Positions 13,424 to 25,638 of a DNA stretch of 64,000 nucleotides are shown here, piece by piece. A model generated the notes under the pieces. That model did no database searches. It was not told the DNA's origin and was given only the letters and a program-made list of their open reading frames with translations. The first letter of the stretch is position 1; every line of letters starts with the position of its first letter. Source of the stretch: Ramazzottius varieornatus (taxonomy: Eukaryota; Tardigrada; Eutardigrada; Parachela; Ramazzottiidae); contig BDGG01000001.1 of the NCBI GenBank assembly GCA_001949185.1, forward strand, positions 3,117,324-3,181,323, read 5' to 3'. Both the position numbers and the translations under genes were made by a program.

Positions 13424-14697
13424 ATGTCTCGAGCTAATCAGAAGGACCAATGTCGCCTGTGTGGAGAAGCCTACTCATCTCTTCGCTATTCTACAACCTG
13501 CAGCCACTGTCACACCTCCGCCTGCTCGTCCTGCTGTCGACCATCGCCGCTCAACCCCAAGTTTGTGATCTGCATATCCTGTATTCGAGCGCAAAAGAAG
13601 AAAGGCGACGTCGATGACGATCGTCCCAAATGGCTCCGTGAAGCTCAAGATCTTCGAAAGACGCAAGCACCTTCTTCGCAGCCTTCCAACCCTCCTCCCC
13701 ATCCCAGCCAGAACCATGTATCAACGAACAAACCAGTTGATGCATTCGACGACAGGCCGAAATGGCTGCAAGAAGCACAGAAGACGTCGGACAGGAAACA
13801 GACCGTTTTGGCTGAGAATACTTCTTCACCAGCGACATCCGGTCAACCATCTGCGCCTTCCTCCACTGACGCTTTGGAAGCTCGAATGAAGAAGCTGAAA
13901 GAAGATGTCGCGATAATTAGACCCACGAACACAGAAGATGAACTTGTAGCTAGAATGGCTCGTTTACGAGATCAACATCCAGCAGGTAAGAGCAGTTAAC
14001 ATCGTAATAGTAAGAAAACCCACATCAGCTGGCGCAAACGTTATGCGTTCAAACAGGAGAACACCGCTGAGAGTGTGACGTCGTGCGCGGTCTAGCTTCT
14101 GGGTCTACTGATTGCACTTTGACCACGTCACGTATGTCTTCTCGTCATACTGTAACAGTTTTTGACATTGTTACGGTTCTTGCAGATTATGCTGCTTGCC
14201 GACAGCCTGATCACTCCATCCTTCGACCATTACCTGTTCGAACCGAAGCAGACGAAATTGAAAGCTTGATAACGCAGATGAAAGAACGTGCGACGTTGGA
14301 TGGCGGTGACGAAGACGTCATCGAAGAGCTTGAACGACGGTTGAACAGGCTCAAGAAAGAAACTGCCGCTCTGGGGATTTCTAATTCTGCCATCAAGCCC
14401 AACGAAGACAGAATCAAGAAGAAAGTCATCGGTAATGAAAGTCCGATGGAAGTGGACAGCGATGAAGAAGCCGAGCGGGTGGTGAAGATGCTGACGGCCA
14501 AACTACCGGATATGGACGAGATCGTGGACGACAGCGACGAATGGTTCTGCGTAATTTGTCCGGAAGACCCAGTGTTGAAGTGCATTGACTGTGATAACGA
14601 CAAGTACTGCATGCGGTGTTTCCGAGAATGCCATCGGGACTGGGCTGCGGAAGACCATAGGACCAAGCAGCTGCCGAAAAGACGTTCCCAGTTTTAG
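13424..14697 (+). CDS. ZFYVE19: ANCHR/ZFYVE19-like abscission checkpoint regulator
   Basis: Two exons (13424-13985, 14186-14697) encode 357 residues. The N-terminus is a FYVE-type zinc finger with paired cysteines (CRLCGEAY, CSHCHTSACSSCC, CISC). Next come repeated 'DDRPKWLREAQ / DDRPKWLQEAQ' segments and short amphipathic helices (LEARMKKLKED, ELVARMARLRDQ) resembling the MIT-interacting motifs by which ANCHR binds VPS4. The C-terminus is a cysteine-rich finger (WFCVICPEDPVLKCIDCD, YCMRCFRECH) that closely resembles the C-terminal finger of ZFYVE19. In animals ANCHR acts at the midbody with the Aurora B and ESCRT-III machinery to delay final cytokinetic cut. The orthologue call rests on the two zinc fingers plus length and order. 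Confidence 0.85.
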
Positions 14698-15127
14698 CAG
14701 ATTTCTTTTTCGTTTGTCTGATCGTAATTTATTCGTGCGGGGTTTTGCTTTCGTTTCGATTTTCCCTCTAGGTTAAGTTCGGATGGAAAAGCTCTTTCTT
14801 CAGTAGCGAAGTGTTTATATTTTCTTCCTACCGTGACATTTTGCTCAAAAGCGGGAAAACAGCATCGAGACAAATTCGAAATGAACTGTCCAACGAAAGC
14901 AGAAAGAGCATCTAACAACAAAATATCCGTAACTATTTTCTCTGTAAGAAAAGCCTTTGAACAGACTTTAGCCTCTCCATATTTCGCTCTTCTCTACAAA
15001 ACGTACTGTATGTGCTTAGTGCTATGATGAGAAAACCAGTTAACGTGGAAAAATCGAAGCAAAAAACTAAAACCATCTTTCCATGTATTTTTATACAAAG
15101 CCAGAAGAAGTGAAAGCAGAACATTCG
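14698..15127. other. Spacer between convergent genes
   Basis: Joint 3' region of the ANCHR gene and the convergent two-RRM gene. No additional element was recognised. Confidence 0.6.
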
Positions 15128-17621
15128 CTATAGTCGCTTGGCCGGTTCTTTCGTCAAGTCCAACTTGTTCCCGCATTTCGGGCAAACCTTCTGCGTCTTG
15201 ACACATTCAAAACATTCAACCCGATGGTCGCACTGCAGAACGGCCTTCACTTTGCCTTTCTTGCACTGCTGGCAGATCGCAGCGACAGTGCTACCGTTGC
15301 TGTGCGAAGAACCCATTGTGGCCGAACTTTCGCTCGTGTTGGTACGAAGTCGCTGCGACGGAATGGGCTCGTTTTTCTTGCATTCCACCTACAAGAAACA
15401 AGTCTCACATTCCCTATCCGTAAGTCGTCCAGACAACCAGTTCGGATATTCCTCCGTTCTTACCTGTCTGCCGCAAATGTTTATACTTCTAGCAGTGCAG
15501 ATTTTCATGGCTTCCGCCTCATTGGCAAAACTCACAAACGCAAAAGTACCATTCGGGTTCACCTGAATCCGCTTAACCTGAAAGATAGGAATCATATGGA
15601 TTAGACCACTGGAATACGTTACAGTGATACTGTAGAAGGTCCAAAGGGATGTGAACCGGAAGTTGCTTACCCGTCCAAAAACAGTGATCGCCTTCTCGAT
15701 GTCCTCATCGGAGGCGTTCGAAGGAATGCCGCCGATAAAAACCTGGTATTCCGTATTGTTGACAAAGTGGCTGGATCGACTGACCAAGCCATGAGAAGAA
15801 ATCAAATTGTGGATATCGTGCGACTTGGGCTAAAAGAAGAAAATCGACATTATGAAAGTACGATACGAAAATCCACAGATTTCCAGGGGATATCATACCT
15901 CAAACTGCTTCGCTTCGATCTGACATCCATCGACATGATGGTACTTCTTCTTGATAGCCGATACGGCGGACGAAGCATCGTCAAAGTCGACAATGCCCGC
16001 CGTCTTGGAGGCGCCATTGGGATAACGAAATATCTTCGTCTTGGAAACTTTACCAAACTGAGAAAAATATCTTTCTAATACTGACTCGTCCATTTTGTAG
16101 TTGAGAGGAAAAACATAGATGATTCTGCAAAGACAAACGCGAATACGACGCTGACTTCCGGTCAATATGCCACAATGGTTTATTCTTACTTCGCCAAATG
16201 CGGCTTCATCTGGCTAATCGACAACGGAGTTTCCGAGATAGAGATGGAACCATGGCGCAGAAACGCCGGGTTTGTAGTGGGTGAAGATGCTGCGGCCGTC
16301 GAGTCGCTGTTCTTGCGAGTGGCAGTGTTCTGTTGAAGAAGAGCTTCTGGCGCTGGAGGTAGCTGCGCGATGGCCGCGAACGACGGCTTCGGACTGGTGG
16401 CAAAGGCCGTGAACAAATCTGAATTAACTACCCCCGGGCTACCGGTGGAGGCTGGCCAGGTCGAAGATGACGAAGATGGCCTACAAAGGCAAAACAAGAC
16501 ATCCGGTAATGATTTAATCACGCTTTGACATATTCAAAATATAAGAATTGACAGGCTATTCGGACACACTGAGAAACCCAACTGACGTTACGGACTGCAA
16601 CGAACGGCGTGCCAAATATAAAACTTTCAGGAAATATTGAACACCGATTTTTTTTCTCCGCCTAACTGCATTCCATCAAGACGGTGCTTCCTGCTTACCA
16701 GTAAGAAGATTGCGGAGTGTGAGGTGTACTACCAAAGCTCCCAGAAGAGAAAACAGAGGAAACGGAGCCGTTTGTCAAGCGGTTGTCGGGGAAAGTCGAC
16801 GAAGAAGATCCAAAACCATTATCGAGAGTACTTTCCGTTAGCAGCTCAGAGACAGACGCCAGAGGATCGTACGAATTACGATCGTACATATCGCTCATCA
16901 TGGAACTGTTGGAGAATCCACCACCACTGGTGCCCATAATGTCGCCAGTGGAGGAAAAGTTGAACGGCGATCCGTTGGACGAGCGTTCGCTGGAGGAATT
17001 CGAAGCCAACAAAATGCTGCCGCCATTATTCAAACCATTCATCGCGGAGTCCAGACTTGATTTTATCGAACACTTGCGAAGTGAACCTTGATCCCACACT
17101 TGTCCTCTGCAAATAAAGAGAAAAAGCACATATACCATGCCTGGAAACAGTCCATACCGATGAAAAAACACGGTCAAAACCCACACTGGACGCAAAACTA
17201 GTCATCCATCATGCACCTGCTTATAGCTAGCATGAAGTTCGCCGAGCGAGCCTGTGTGCATGTGCGCGATGTCACGAAATTTGTTCAGAAATATGCAATC
17301 ATGGCAAATCAATCGATCAAGCATAGCGGCTTAATGAAAACCAATTAAGAACATCCGTAACTTACCCGTCGAAAATCATCCCTTCGCAAGTATCCAAAAC
17401 TGCTCTCATCCGATTCTGCAAAAACGAGAAGAACGATTAGGGAAAGGTTGCCAATCGATAAAACTAGCCTACAACCTTACAATATTGGTACGAAGCGTAT
17501 CAAAATCATCCGCCGTCACAGCAAAAGTGGTGGCTTTCTGGAAATTATGCTCCCATTTATCCTTGTTCCACAGTAATTCCTTCACATGGCTTTCGAAGGA
17601 AATCTTGGCCGAGGTAGCCAT
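15128..17621 (-). CDS. RNA-binding protein with two RRMs and a C-terminal RING-like finger
   Basis: Eight minus-strand exons join in frame to 549 residues: 17481-17621, 17366-17415, 16699-17106, 16190-16480, 15899-16124, 15671-15829, 15464-15577 and 15128-15388. Order: an N-terminal ~65-residue helical stretch (FESHVKELLWNKDKWEHNF), then ~230 residues rich in Ser, Gly and Asn (likely disordered). RRM1 follows (IIYVFPL as RNP2, TAGIVDFDD as RNP1), then RRM2 (VFIGGIPS as RNP2, GTFAFVSF as RNP1). The C-terminus has a C-x2-C...C-x-H-x2-C-x2-C...C-x2-C arrangement (CQQCKKGK, CDHRVECFEC, CPKCGNKL), like a compact RING. The zinc-finger pattern is not the ZZ type of CPEB, and I did not recognise an orthologue. 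An upstream in-frame ATG at 17654 is possible. Confidence 0.85.
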
Positions 17622-17655
17622 CGTGCTAACCAGCTGGGAATCAATCACAAACACA

Positions 17656-17677
17656 CTCTCTCTCTCTCTCTCTCTCT
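17656..17677 (+). repeat. CT microsatellite
   Basis: Uninterrupted run of CT dinucleotides just upstream (in gene orientation) of the RRM gene's start codon. In that gene's strand it reads as GA repeats. Confidence 0.95.
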
Positions 17678-18407
17678 TGGTCCAAAGAATCTGTATTCAC
17701 ACCTTCACAAGCTTGCAGGATAAAGCAGATCCCTACGCGCTCACGCCATTCCCCTTCGAACAGTGGCGATATCCTCTTTCATCTGTGGACGCACCTACAA
17801 AACAAGATTACAACAGACGGAGAAAGTCTCAGTTTCAAGAAACGACTGACCCGCGCAATCAAATTCTGATGTCAGCGCGCAAAACGGCTCGGAAGTTTTT
17901 GTCTGAATTGTCTCTGAAGAGAAAAAGATTCACCAGCAGACAGCAGGTAAACAATGCAATGTGCCTAATGGATCATAGAAGCCAGAAACCAGCGTAATAC
18001 GTCATCGCAACGCTGAAAATCTGTCGAGAAACGCCTGGTTTCTGTTCCTACTAGCCTGACTAACCAGGTCGTCTGATCAGCTGGGAAAATTAGCGCATCG
18101 TCTCAAAACAAGAATCGATTCCTCCTCGTCCTCCAGTGTTCGTGATGGAACTTAAAAGCCTGAATCTAGAGGAACTTCTGGTCATTAAGCCCGCATATGA
18201 ATTGAGCAAGCCTGTTGACTGGAGCTTAATCAGACTCAAAAACAGAAACCAAACCTGCCGCACGGAATGTCCACTCTGTATTGCGGCGCGTGATGCAAAG
18301 AGAACGGCACAACCCTGAATGGGAATCCGTCAGTCACAACCGTTGTTTCAACTCTAATGATCTGCCATCAATCAATCGAGTGGAAACAATGGATGGAGGC
18401 AAGGACG
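17678..18407. other. Intergenic, no gene recognised
   Basis: Contains only short open frames without recognisable motifs. It ends at the assembly gap. Confidence 0.5.
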
Positions 18408-18947
18408 NNNNNNNNNNNNNNNNNNNNNNNNNNNNNNNNNNNNNNNNNNNNNNNNNNNNNNNNNNNNNNNNNNNNNNNNNNNNNNNNNNNNNNNNNNNNN
18501 NNNNNNNNNNNNNNNNNNNNNNNNNNNNNNNNNNNNNNNNNNNNNNNNNNNNNNNNNNNNNNNNNNNNNNNNNNNNNNNNNNNNNNNNNNNNNNNNNNNN
18601 NNNNNNNNNNNNNNNNNNNNNNNNNNNNNNNNNNNNNNNNNNNNNNNNNNNNNNNNNNNNNNNNNNNNNNNNNNNNNNNNNNNNNNNNNNNNNNNNNNNN
18701 NNNNNNNNNNNNNNNNNNNNNNNNNNNNNNNNNNNNNNNNNNNNNNNNNNNNNNNNNNNNNNNNNNNNNNNNNNNNNNNNNNNNNNNNNNNNNNNNNNNN
18801 NNNNNNNNNNNNNNNNNNNNNNNNNNNNNNNNNNNNNNNNNNNNNNNNNNNNNNNNNNNNNNNNNNNNNNNNNNNNNNNNNNNNNNNNNNNNNNNNNNNN
18901 NNNNNNNNNNNNNNNNNNNNNNNNNNNNNNNNNNNNNNNNNNNNNNN
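18408..18947. other. Assembly gap (540 N)
   Basis: Run of N. Open frames that span it are artefacts. The true gap content and length are unknown. Confidence 1.
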
Positions 18948-19534
18948 TGTCTGTCAGGCCCGTGCCCGGCACGGATAGTCGATGAGAACTTCGTAGGAGA
19001 AGGGCCAAATTGCGGACCTTTTGGGGACCTCGATACGTCCTTGGATGGAGGAGCGCAGGTGCATGTCGCCGAATGCTCACGTTGGTTGCCTCTACCGTAG
19101 TATAGAAGAAACCTGCAGACGATGCGCTGAGTGCGCACAAAACAGTGCCAAAATGGCAGCTTTCAAAAACCTCACGGCCAAACGGTGACAACTTTTTGGC
19201 TTTCCTGCCCACCAAGTATTTCAGTTTGTTTACCAAGCTATACTAACGTGACACCCCCAGTAACACGACACTTCTTTAACTTGACAAACAGAAGAAATAA
19301 GAAGCATGAAGGAATCCAGGTATTTGAGAGGAAAGTCGTTGGAAATCGACAAGCTGCACTGCCAATCGAATGATTGACCTCATCGGATATTAAAGACACG
19401 ATAAGAAACTTGAAACACGATTTTGAGAGTTAGCTGCTGCAAAGCCAAGCAGGGATTATCTAGATACTGTTGTACTACTCCATGACAAACTGCAAGCGCC
19501 ATTACAAAAATACCAGGTCGTTGTAAAGGAGAGT
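18948..19534. other. Intergenic and CAHS 3' flank
   Basis: No coding exon, RNA gene or long repeat was recognised between the gap and the CAHS stop codon. The part nearest 19534 should hold the CAHS 3' UTR. Confidence 0.5.
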
Positions 19535-20774
19535 TTAAAAAAGAGACTTGATCTTGTCCGTCAGGCTCTTCTTCTCTTTGTGCTCCTCATGAGTGACTTC
19601 AGTATGCTGTGAAACGGTGGTTCCTCCAGTGACAGTGGTACCTGCAAAACAAAAGTAAAAACTCTGTCAAAACAGCTGGAAGCCGGCAAACGAAACGTGC
19701 AAGGTCGTCGTCCCAAGTGGCGCACTGTATCTATGTTATTGGCTATGACTCGTGCGCCGCTCAACATAACGCCCTGGTACGTTTTGTGTACCAGCCTCCT
19801 AGTTCTCCAATCATGACAAAGAAGATCGCCATGCTTACCAGCTGCAGTCTCCATCTGGACCTGAACATTGGTCTGCAACTTTGACTGCTCCAGCGCGTTC
19901 ATGGCCAGTTCGCGCTCGTGTTCGAGTTCCTTCTTGGCGTACTTGGCTTCCAAGTCCACTTCTCGCTTCTGCTTGTCGATGGCTGATTCCACCACCTCCT
20001 TACGGAACTCGACATCACGAGCATGCTGTTGCTCCAAGGCTTTGCGGATTCTTTCGGCCTCTGCTTCAGCTTCTTTGCGGTAATGCTCGGTCTTCTTTTC
20101 CAGATCCTGTAAATTCAGAGAAGGAGCGTTATCATCAATCAACTCAATCCCAATTTACATTACCACACAAGTCCATGTGCCGGCACCATGTGGGCAAAAT
20201 GAAATCAGCCCCAGGGCTGTGCCAAACTGTCCGAATAAATTTTATCGATCTTTCGGGAAAGTCATATCCACGTCGCTGAAGCCACGTGTTTTCATACAAC
20301 GTCAATCGTCTCACATGACAATATTTGATCACACAGGCAAACAAAATGCCGTCAGCCAAGATTAACCTTCCAAGCCAGTTTAAACGCCTTTCCACAATGA
20401 CTCGAGGCTTCGCTTACCTTCTCGTGAGCTCGGGCGATGGCCTCCTGTTCGCGTTGGTATCGGGCTTGGTCCTCAGCACTCTTTTGCCGCATTTCAGGAG
20501 TCTCGGCCACGGCCACATCGACGGAAGCGCCCGAGATCCTGGCGGCGGAAGCAGAGAAGCCCTGACCAACTATTTGGTCGGCTAGGCCAGCAGCTCCGGT
20601 CGAGATGATGGGAGGGGGTGCCGTGATGACGGGAGCTGAGACTTCCGTGTGGGTGTAGCTGCTGGACTGGGTCTGCTGCTCGGTGTGGTGAGCTGATGAG
20701 GCATGGTGGGCTGCAGAGGAGTCGCCTCCTTGCTGCTGGGTAATGACCGTCTTCTCGAAGTGTTGTTGCTCCAT
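19535..20774 (-). CDS. CAHS: CAHS protein (cytosolic abundant heat-soluble, desiccation tolerance)
   Basis: Three minus-strand exons (20418-20774, 19839-20106, 19535-19641) give 243 residues, the usual CAHS length. The N-terminal quarter is Gln/His/Ser-rich ([15 protein letters not shown]). The conserved CAHS block follows ([27 protein letters not shown]). A long charged helix comes next, ~residues 95-205 ([57 protein letters not shown]). The tail is Thr/Gly-rich ([15 protein letters not shown]) and ends [16 protein letters not shown] proteins are disordered in solution and form reversible fibres and gels on water loss, protecting cytosol in eutardigrades. No signal peptide is seen, consistent with cytosolic location. 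Intron 2 carries one copy of the palindromic repeat described below. Reading frame and all family motifs are intact. Confidence 0.97.
19684..19796. mobile_element. Palindromic GTGGCGCAC element, copy 1 (CAHS intron 2)
   Basis: Contains CCCAAGTGGCGCACTG and the partner arm CTCGTGCGCCGCT around a TTATTGGC centre, with outer GGCAAACGAAAC. It fills most of the 197-base intron. Confidence 0.85.
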
Positions 20775-21666
20775 CTTTTGCCTAAAGAAGAATGTAATAT
20801 CTGATCAGGAGGAATCGGAAGTTCGACAAGAACGGGATATGAGTGATCGAGGGAGGAAACGTCTAGCGCCGCAGGAAACTTGAAACTGACGGCTTTTTGG
20901 AGATGGCTCTGATCTTGAAGGTGGAGCTACACTTCCAGGGTATTTTCCACCTCGCGTGTACCGTCACGGATCACAACCAACGTGCAGATTTGTTCACGAC
21001 TAGTTTGGTGGTAGCAGTTGACCAGCTCAAAACTGCAGTGGCAAGGAAACCGGTGCAATCAGCTCAAACGGAGAGCTTACGGCTCATCCCTGTCCCGAAA
21101 GATCCAGCCCTTTTCGGCACGTCATCGTTTGGCAATGCATGGGCTCATTCAGGTACAAGCTGTGATTCATTGACCTGTATGACTATAACACAGGGCGCCA
21201 CCTTCCCATTGTCTTGTCATCCTCCTCATTTCCATATTTCCGGTAATTGTCTGGTCATCTGTTTTGCAGATCGGTGCTGTAACCCTCGGATAGACTTTTC
21301 ACGATACTTGAGGCTTCAAATTCTATCGAGAAGTGGACTGTTAGCTACTGTATATACTACGTCTGCGGACCACAAGAGAAACCTCGCGATAGATTCAAAG
21401 AGAACTTCGTATTTTCAAGCGCCCCAGGCAAATCAGAAAGACCTTCCGGGAAGAAACGTCGGGTTCAAACCTCGGGAGGTTTTCGACGACTAATCTTCTA
21501 ATAGTAGTTACAATGCACTACATTACAGCGTGAAGTACATCATCTTTTGTGGGGACGACTTGGATCTGCTGTATGGCGGACTGTCAGCTGGCTCCTCAGG
21601 GGAGTTCCTTCCGTTCAAGGGCGCGGTTTGCATAAGTGAGCACATCCATCAGTCAGCCTTCGTTCT
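20775..21666. other. Intergenic between CAHS (divergent side) and MCT gene 1
   Basis: Should hold the CAHS promoter (adjacent to 20774) and the 3' UTR of the MCT gene. No coding exon or RNA gene was recognised. Confidence 0.5.
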
Positions 21667-24339
21667 TCACAACGAACTTGTCCTGATAGTGGTCCACCAT
21701 TCTAATATGAAAAACACCTACCGTCGTACACAAAGGAAAAACAATTTCAAGCTTGTACATACTACTATTCTACTCACGTCTGATGGGTCGTAGAGTGAAG
21801 ATGACACAAAAAATACAGAAGGCTCCGACGAAAGCTGCCCCGCTGGCGAAGAACGTCACGCTGTAGTCTCCCGTTTTCGCATACAGCGCACCTAGAACAA
21901 GGAAGTTGAATCGTCAGATACGGAAAGGTTTATCTTGAGCAAGCAGAAACGCTGATATACCTCCAATCGGTGGGCCAATCATGGCGGCGACCCCTCTGAC
22001 CAGCTGTGACTGTCCGAAGGCGCTCGGTAACTGATCCAGCGGTATCCTTCTCGTCAGAATGATCGACATCAGGGAAATATACGGCGCTGCAATATCAAAA
22101 GACTCAAGTCAGATTTTCTGGGCAACACAGGAGGTATTTGATCGACTTACAAACAAAGAACCCGAAGATGGCGCAAACAACCATCAGGGATATATAATCT
22201 TGACATAGTGGAATGAAGACCAGCACTATCCCAACTATGAGAATGCAACAGTTATGGATGACAAGAGGATCCATGCGAGGTCGATCCGCCAACCATCCCC
22301 AAAACAGACGGCCAAATATGTTGGCCAGTCCGATGCCGGAAATCAGCCAGGCTGCAGTGTCCTTCTCGATCTGGAATTCTTTCACCGCATGATCCGGCAC
22401 AAAGAGAAACGGAATATAGAACGCTATCATCGCCAAGAAGCTACCAATACTAAAAACCGCAAAAACTACGTTTCCGTATATCCGAAGGTCAATCATGTCT
22501 TTCAAGGCTTGACGGAGCTGAGGAGACAGTCGTCGTTTCTTTGGTGTAGTGATGGAAGTACCCTGCAGTTCGTCGCGCCGCAGATTGTTCGAGTGGAATT
22601 TCTGCAGGTCCGCGTCGGCTTTCTCTTCCTGGTCCAGATGTTTCAAGCTCCCGTGTACGTGCACATCTTTACGGTCCAGAGGTGCAGCCACTTCCTTGTG
22701 CGATTGTACACCTGCAACCGCCGAAGCATCTTTTAGGTCGGCAGTAGAAAGAACTTGGTTGTACACTCCTGAATGGGATTCATGCTGAACACGTCCTGGG
22801 CAAGAATATAAAAAACACAATTTGCGGACACCGCGCATACGGTTGAGCAACCTGACAATCCGACATTCTTATCAGACATTCACAAAATCGGATAAGAAAG
22901 CACGACCCAAGCAAATAGCCTCGACAACATAGTTTCTCCAAGTGGAGCATATTCGCAGCCAATATCGATGGAAGACTGCGCCACTTGGAGAAACGATCAT
23001 TTCGGGTTTGTTTGCCGAGCACTTAGCTTATGATGCTTGGCGATGGCTCTCACCTCCTTCCACGGTCTGAATCACTAAGCCATGCTCGGCTGAGTACTTC
23101 CGGGACTTGACGACGTCAACTCGGTAAGCTGAAACTCCAGAAGCGTCCTTGCCTCGATCCGATTGCCCACCAGGCGGCACCTTCAGTATGCCACTTCGCT
23201 GTTTGGGAGTTCCGGGCTGATCTATCGTGATGGTCTTGACTACATCCACCACGTCGACGACTAGCGTAAGCATGGAAGACCCCGCCACGCAAACCTGCAG
23301 GATGAATCCGGCGAGGAACAGCATGGAACCCTGCCAGCCAAAACGGTCCATGACGGTCTGCGTGAGTGGCGGAAATGTGAAGGCACCCACTCCGGAGCCA
23401 CAGACGCAGATACCCACGGCCATGGCCCGCTTCTTGTCGAAGTAGTAGCATACACAGAGAATAGCAGGGGTGTAGATCAGTCCAAAACCGATGCCTAAAT
23501 AACAGAGACCTTTTATGAGAACCCATAATTTCCACCGATGAGCGTTTATTATTAGTCAACAAACATAATTTACCTCCAAGAACCCCGAAGGAGAGGTTCA
23601 AATACAGAATACTGTTCGCGAACATGGTGATAATGAACGCAACACAGGCGATGATAGCTCCGGATAATATGATGACGCGGAAACCGAAGGCATTGGTCAA
23701 CGCTGAAGATATGGGACCTACGTACACAATTGGAAAATTTTGAGAAACATGTACTTGGCCGGAAGGCTGACGAGACCCGGGGTTGTATGAATGAAATAAG
23801 GTACCCATGAGAAGGTAGACCCCGTTAAGCAACGATGGAATAAGAGAGATGGTGGACTCGTCGGCGTCCGGGAATTCGGCTTTCCATGCCATGACATACT
23901 GGGATCCCGAGTAAGCAATTCCATCGACAATGAAGTTGCAGAAAAACGACGCGGCCACAATGACCTGCTCAGTTACCACTGTCACGAGTGCGGTACAGAA
24001 ATTCACCTTGAGATACCTTGAGATACCTTGGTTAGAACATTTCGATAAACAAACTTACCCACCCATAGCCGCCATCCGGCGCTTTCGGGACGACGTTGAC
24101 ATCTCCTGCAAATACAAAGATATCCTCACTCCAAGACGTGCTTGTGTAAATGTGGAGGCCAGCCCTGACATCCAAAGATTTATAATTAAATGTCAGAGAA
24201 GATGACTGGTGTCGGTCCCGAAGAGCGTACCTGAGTCGTGCAGAAGATTCGTTTCCTCCGGACCGGAAGTCTGCGGTTTGGGCACTGATGCCATCTTCCC
24301 CTCTCTCGCAAGATCAGACTTCCCTCGCGACATTTTCAT
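21667..24339 (-). CDS. Monocarboxylate transporter-like protein, SLC16 family (copy 1)
   Basis: Nine minus-strand exons total 606 residues: 24231-24339, 24059-24105, 23805-23964, 23574-23717, 23054-23494, 22151-22795, 21961-22086, 21778-21891 and 21667-21701. The SLC16 entry motif is VPKAPDGGYGW, just before TM1. Twelve hydrophobic segments are arranged 6+6, with a ~150-residue cytoplasmic loop (SRKYS, LDRKDVHVHGSLKHLD). The second half has GIGLANIFGRLFWGWLADRP, an MFS/MCT loop signature. SLC16 proteins move monocarboxylates and related small molecules across membranes, often with protons; the substrate here cannot be told. Start: the ATG at 24339 (MKMSRGKSD) or 24333 is preferred over more distant upstream ATGs because of its charged MCT-like N-terminus. 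Its paralogue lies at 39270-43401. Confidence 0.9.
22910..23020. mobile_element. Palindromic GTGGCGCAC element, copy 2 (MCT copy 1, intron 5)
   Basis: Arms TTTCTCCAAGTGGAGCAT and TGCGCCACTTGGAGAAA pair around AGCCAATATCGATGG. It ends in TTTGCCGAGC. Confidence 0.9.
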
Positions 24340-24673
24340 AATGATCTCAGCCGATCGCATGAAAGAAGGAGGAAGCGTAAATATCTTCTGGCTTGTGAGA
24401 TTCGAAACTGTCGATTCGAAAGAATCGAAATGAGTGTGGGGCCGTCCAGTGTGTTCAATCACTGCAATCAACGCCCTGTCATGGCTTCGTTTGTGGATTC
24501 GCAAATACGTCATACGCCAACTCTCTAATTGCTATTGTGTGTCATTAATTTTGTTCAAGTGTCCGGAATGATCACACTTCTCTCCGAGGTCGTTTGTACA
24601 GCGTTGTCATTGACAAAGAAGCTTCTAAGCGTTTGGACAACAAAATCATCTTTGTACGTTGATAAGACAAGAA
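24340..24673. other. Spacer between MCT copy 1 promoter side and claudin-like 3' end
   Basis: Likely the 5' flank of the MCT gene and the 3' UTR of the claudin-like gene. Nothing else was recognised. Confidence 0.5.
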
Positions 24674-25638
24674 CTAAACAGAGGTATAGGGAATGAAATT
24701 TGGTCCAGAAGGGTAATAGACCGTGGTGATGATATTCGCGGGGACCTCTGTGGCTTTGACCACCTTTTTGCTTTCTTCCGTCGAGGGATACCGGAAAAAC
24801 TCGAACACGTAAAAGAATGTCGCGATCCATAACAATATCCCACCGGCAATGGCAAGCCAATAGGACCAGAAAAAATCTTGATGGCGTGCTCCGAAAATCC
24901 AGTCGCGGTTCCGGTTATCATAACCTAGGTCGTCGATCCGTCCGCCGAAGATAATGAGAGCGATGGATATGCTCAACGCTGAAAAACCGTACTAATTAGC
25001 AATGACGGCGAACTTGAGGCTTCAAGGTAGACATACCTGCTAAGAAGGAAATGGTGAACAAGACGGCGAGTACAGCCCTGTTGACAGTGAAAAAGCAACC
25101 GAGAATAAACAGATGAAGGAGGAATGCGACGGCGGCGAGTATCAGGCCGATTGTGTAGAGCACTTGAGTGGCAACAAAAAATGCTGAAACCGCAAAGCAC
25201 AAGCAAATTAACATAAATTTTGTTTGCAAACTTTAGAGGTGTCTCTACTCAAATAACTAATCTGCCATCATACCTGGTAACCGGATATCGGACTTGAATG
25301 AAAGAACAAAGGTGCGACATGTGACTTGATACCTCCAATATGGATCAGGTCTCACCTAAACAAGAAGTCAGATAAAGGATTATACAAAAGGCGAGTGGCG
25401 AGTGGCGGAAAAGCGAGTGACGGGTATGAGATACCGGATACGTTCGATAGCACAGCATCCATAATCCCAACGAATCGAATGGTAACTGGAACTGCGTTAC
25501 GTAAGATCCAACGTAGGAAGGGTGACTCCTATACCAGTACGGAGTAGCGAAAGCCACACAGATAGCGATAAGGCCCGCCGTGAGAATCACGCCCGTCAAA
25601 TCCAGGAAAAGACTCACGTAACCCTTCCGACGGCACAT
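24674..25638 (-). CDS. Claudin/PMP22-like four-transmembrane protein
   Basis: Four minus-strand exons (25435-25638, 25274-25355, 25037-25183, 24674-24978) join to 245 residues. TM1 is at residues ~9-30 (LFLDLTGVILTAGLIAICVA). The first extracellular loop carries the claudin-family pattern: aromatic PYW, then LGLWMLC and a second cysteine (QVTCRTF). TM2 (VLYTIGLILAAVAFLLHLF), TM3 (AVLAVLFTISFLAG) and TM4 (YWLAIAGGILLWIATFFYV) follow, then a short cytoplasmic tail. Claudin-like proteins form or regulate paracellular barriers such as septate junctions in invertebrates. The exon 1 donor at GTATCT was chosen because an alternative one gives an immediate stop. Family membership is likely; the orthologue is not resolved. 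Confidence 0.8.

Noticed and set aside
18281-19236. Long open frames across the N-run
   Set aside because: They exist only because N codons are read as X. There is no evidence of coding on either side.
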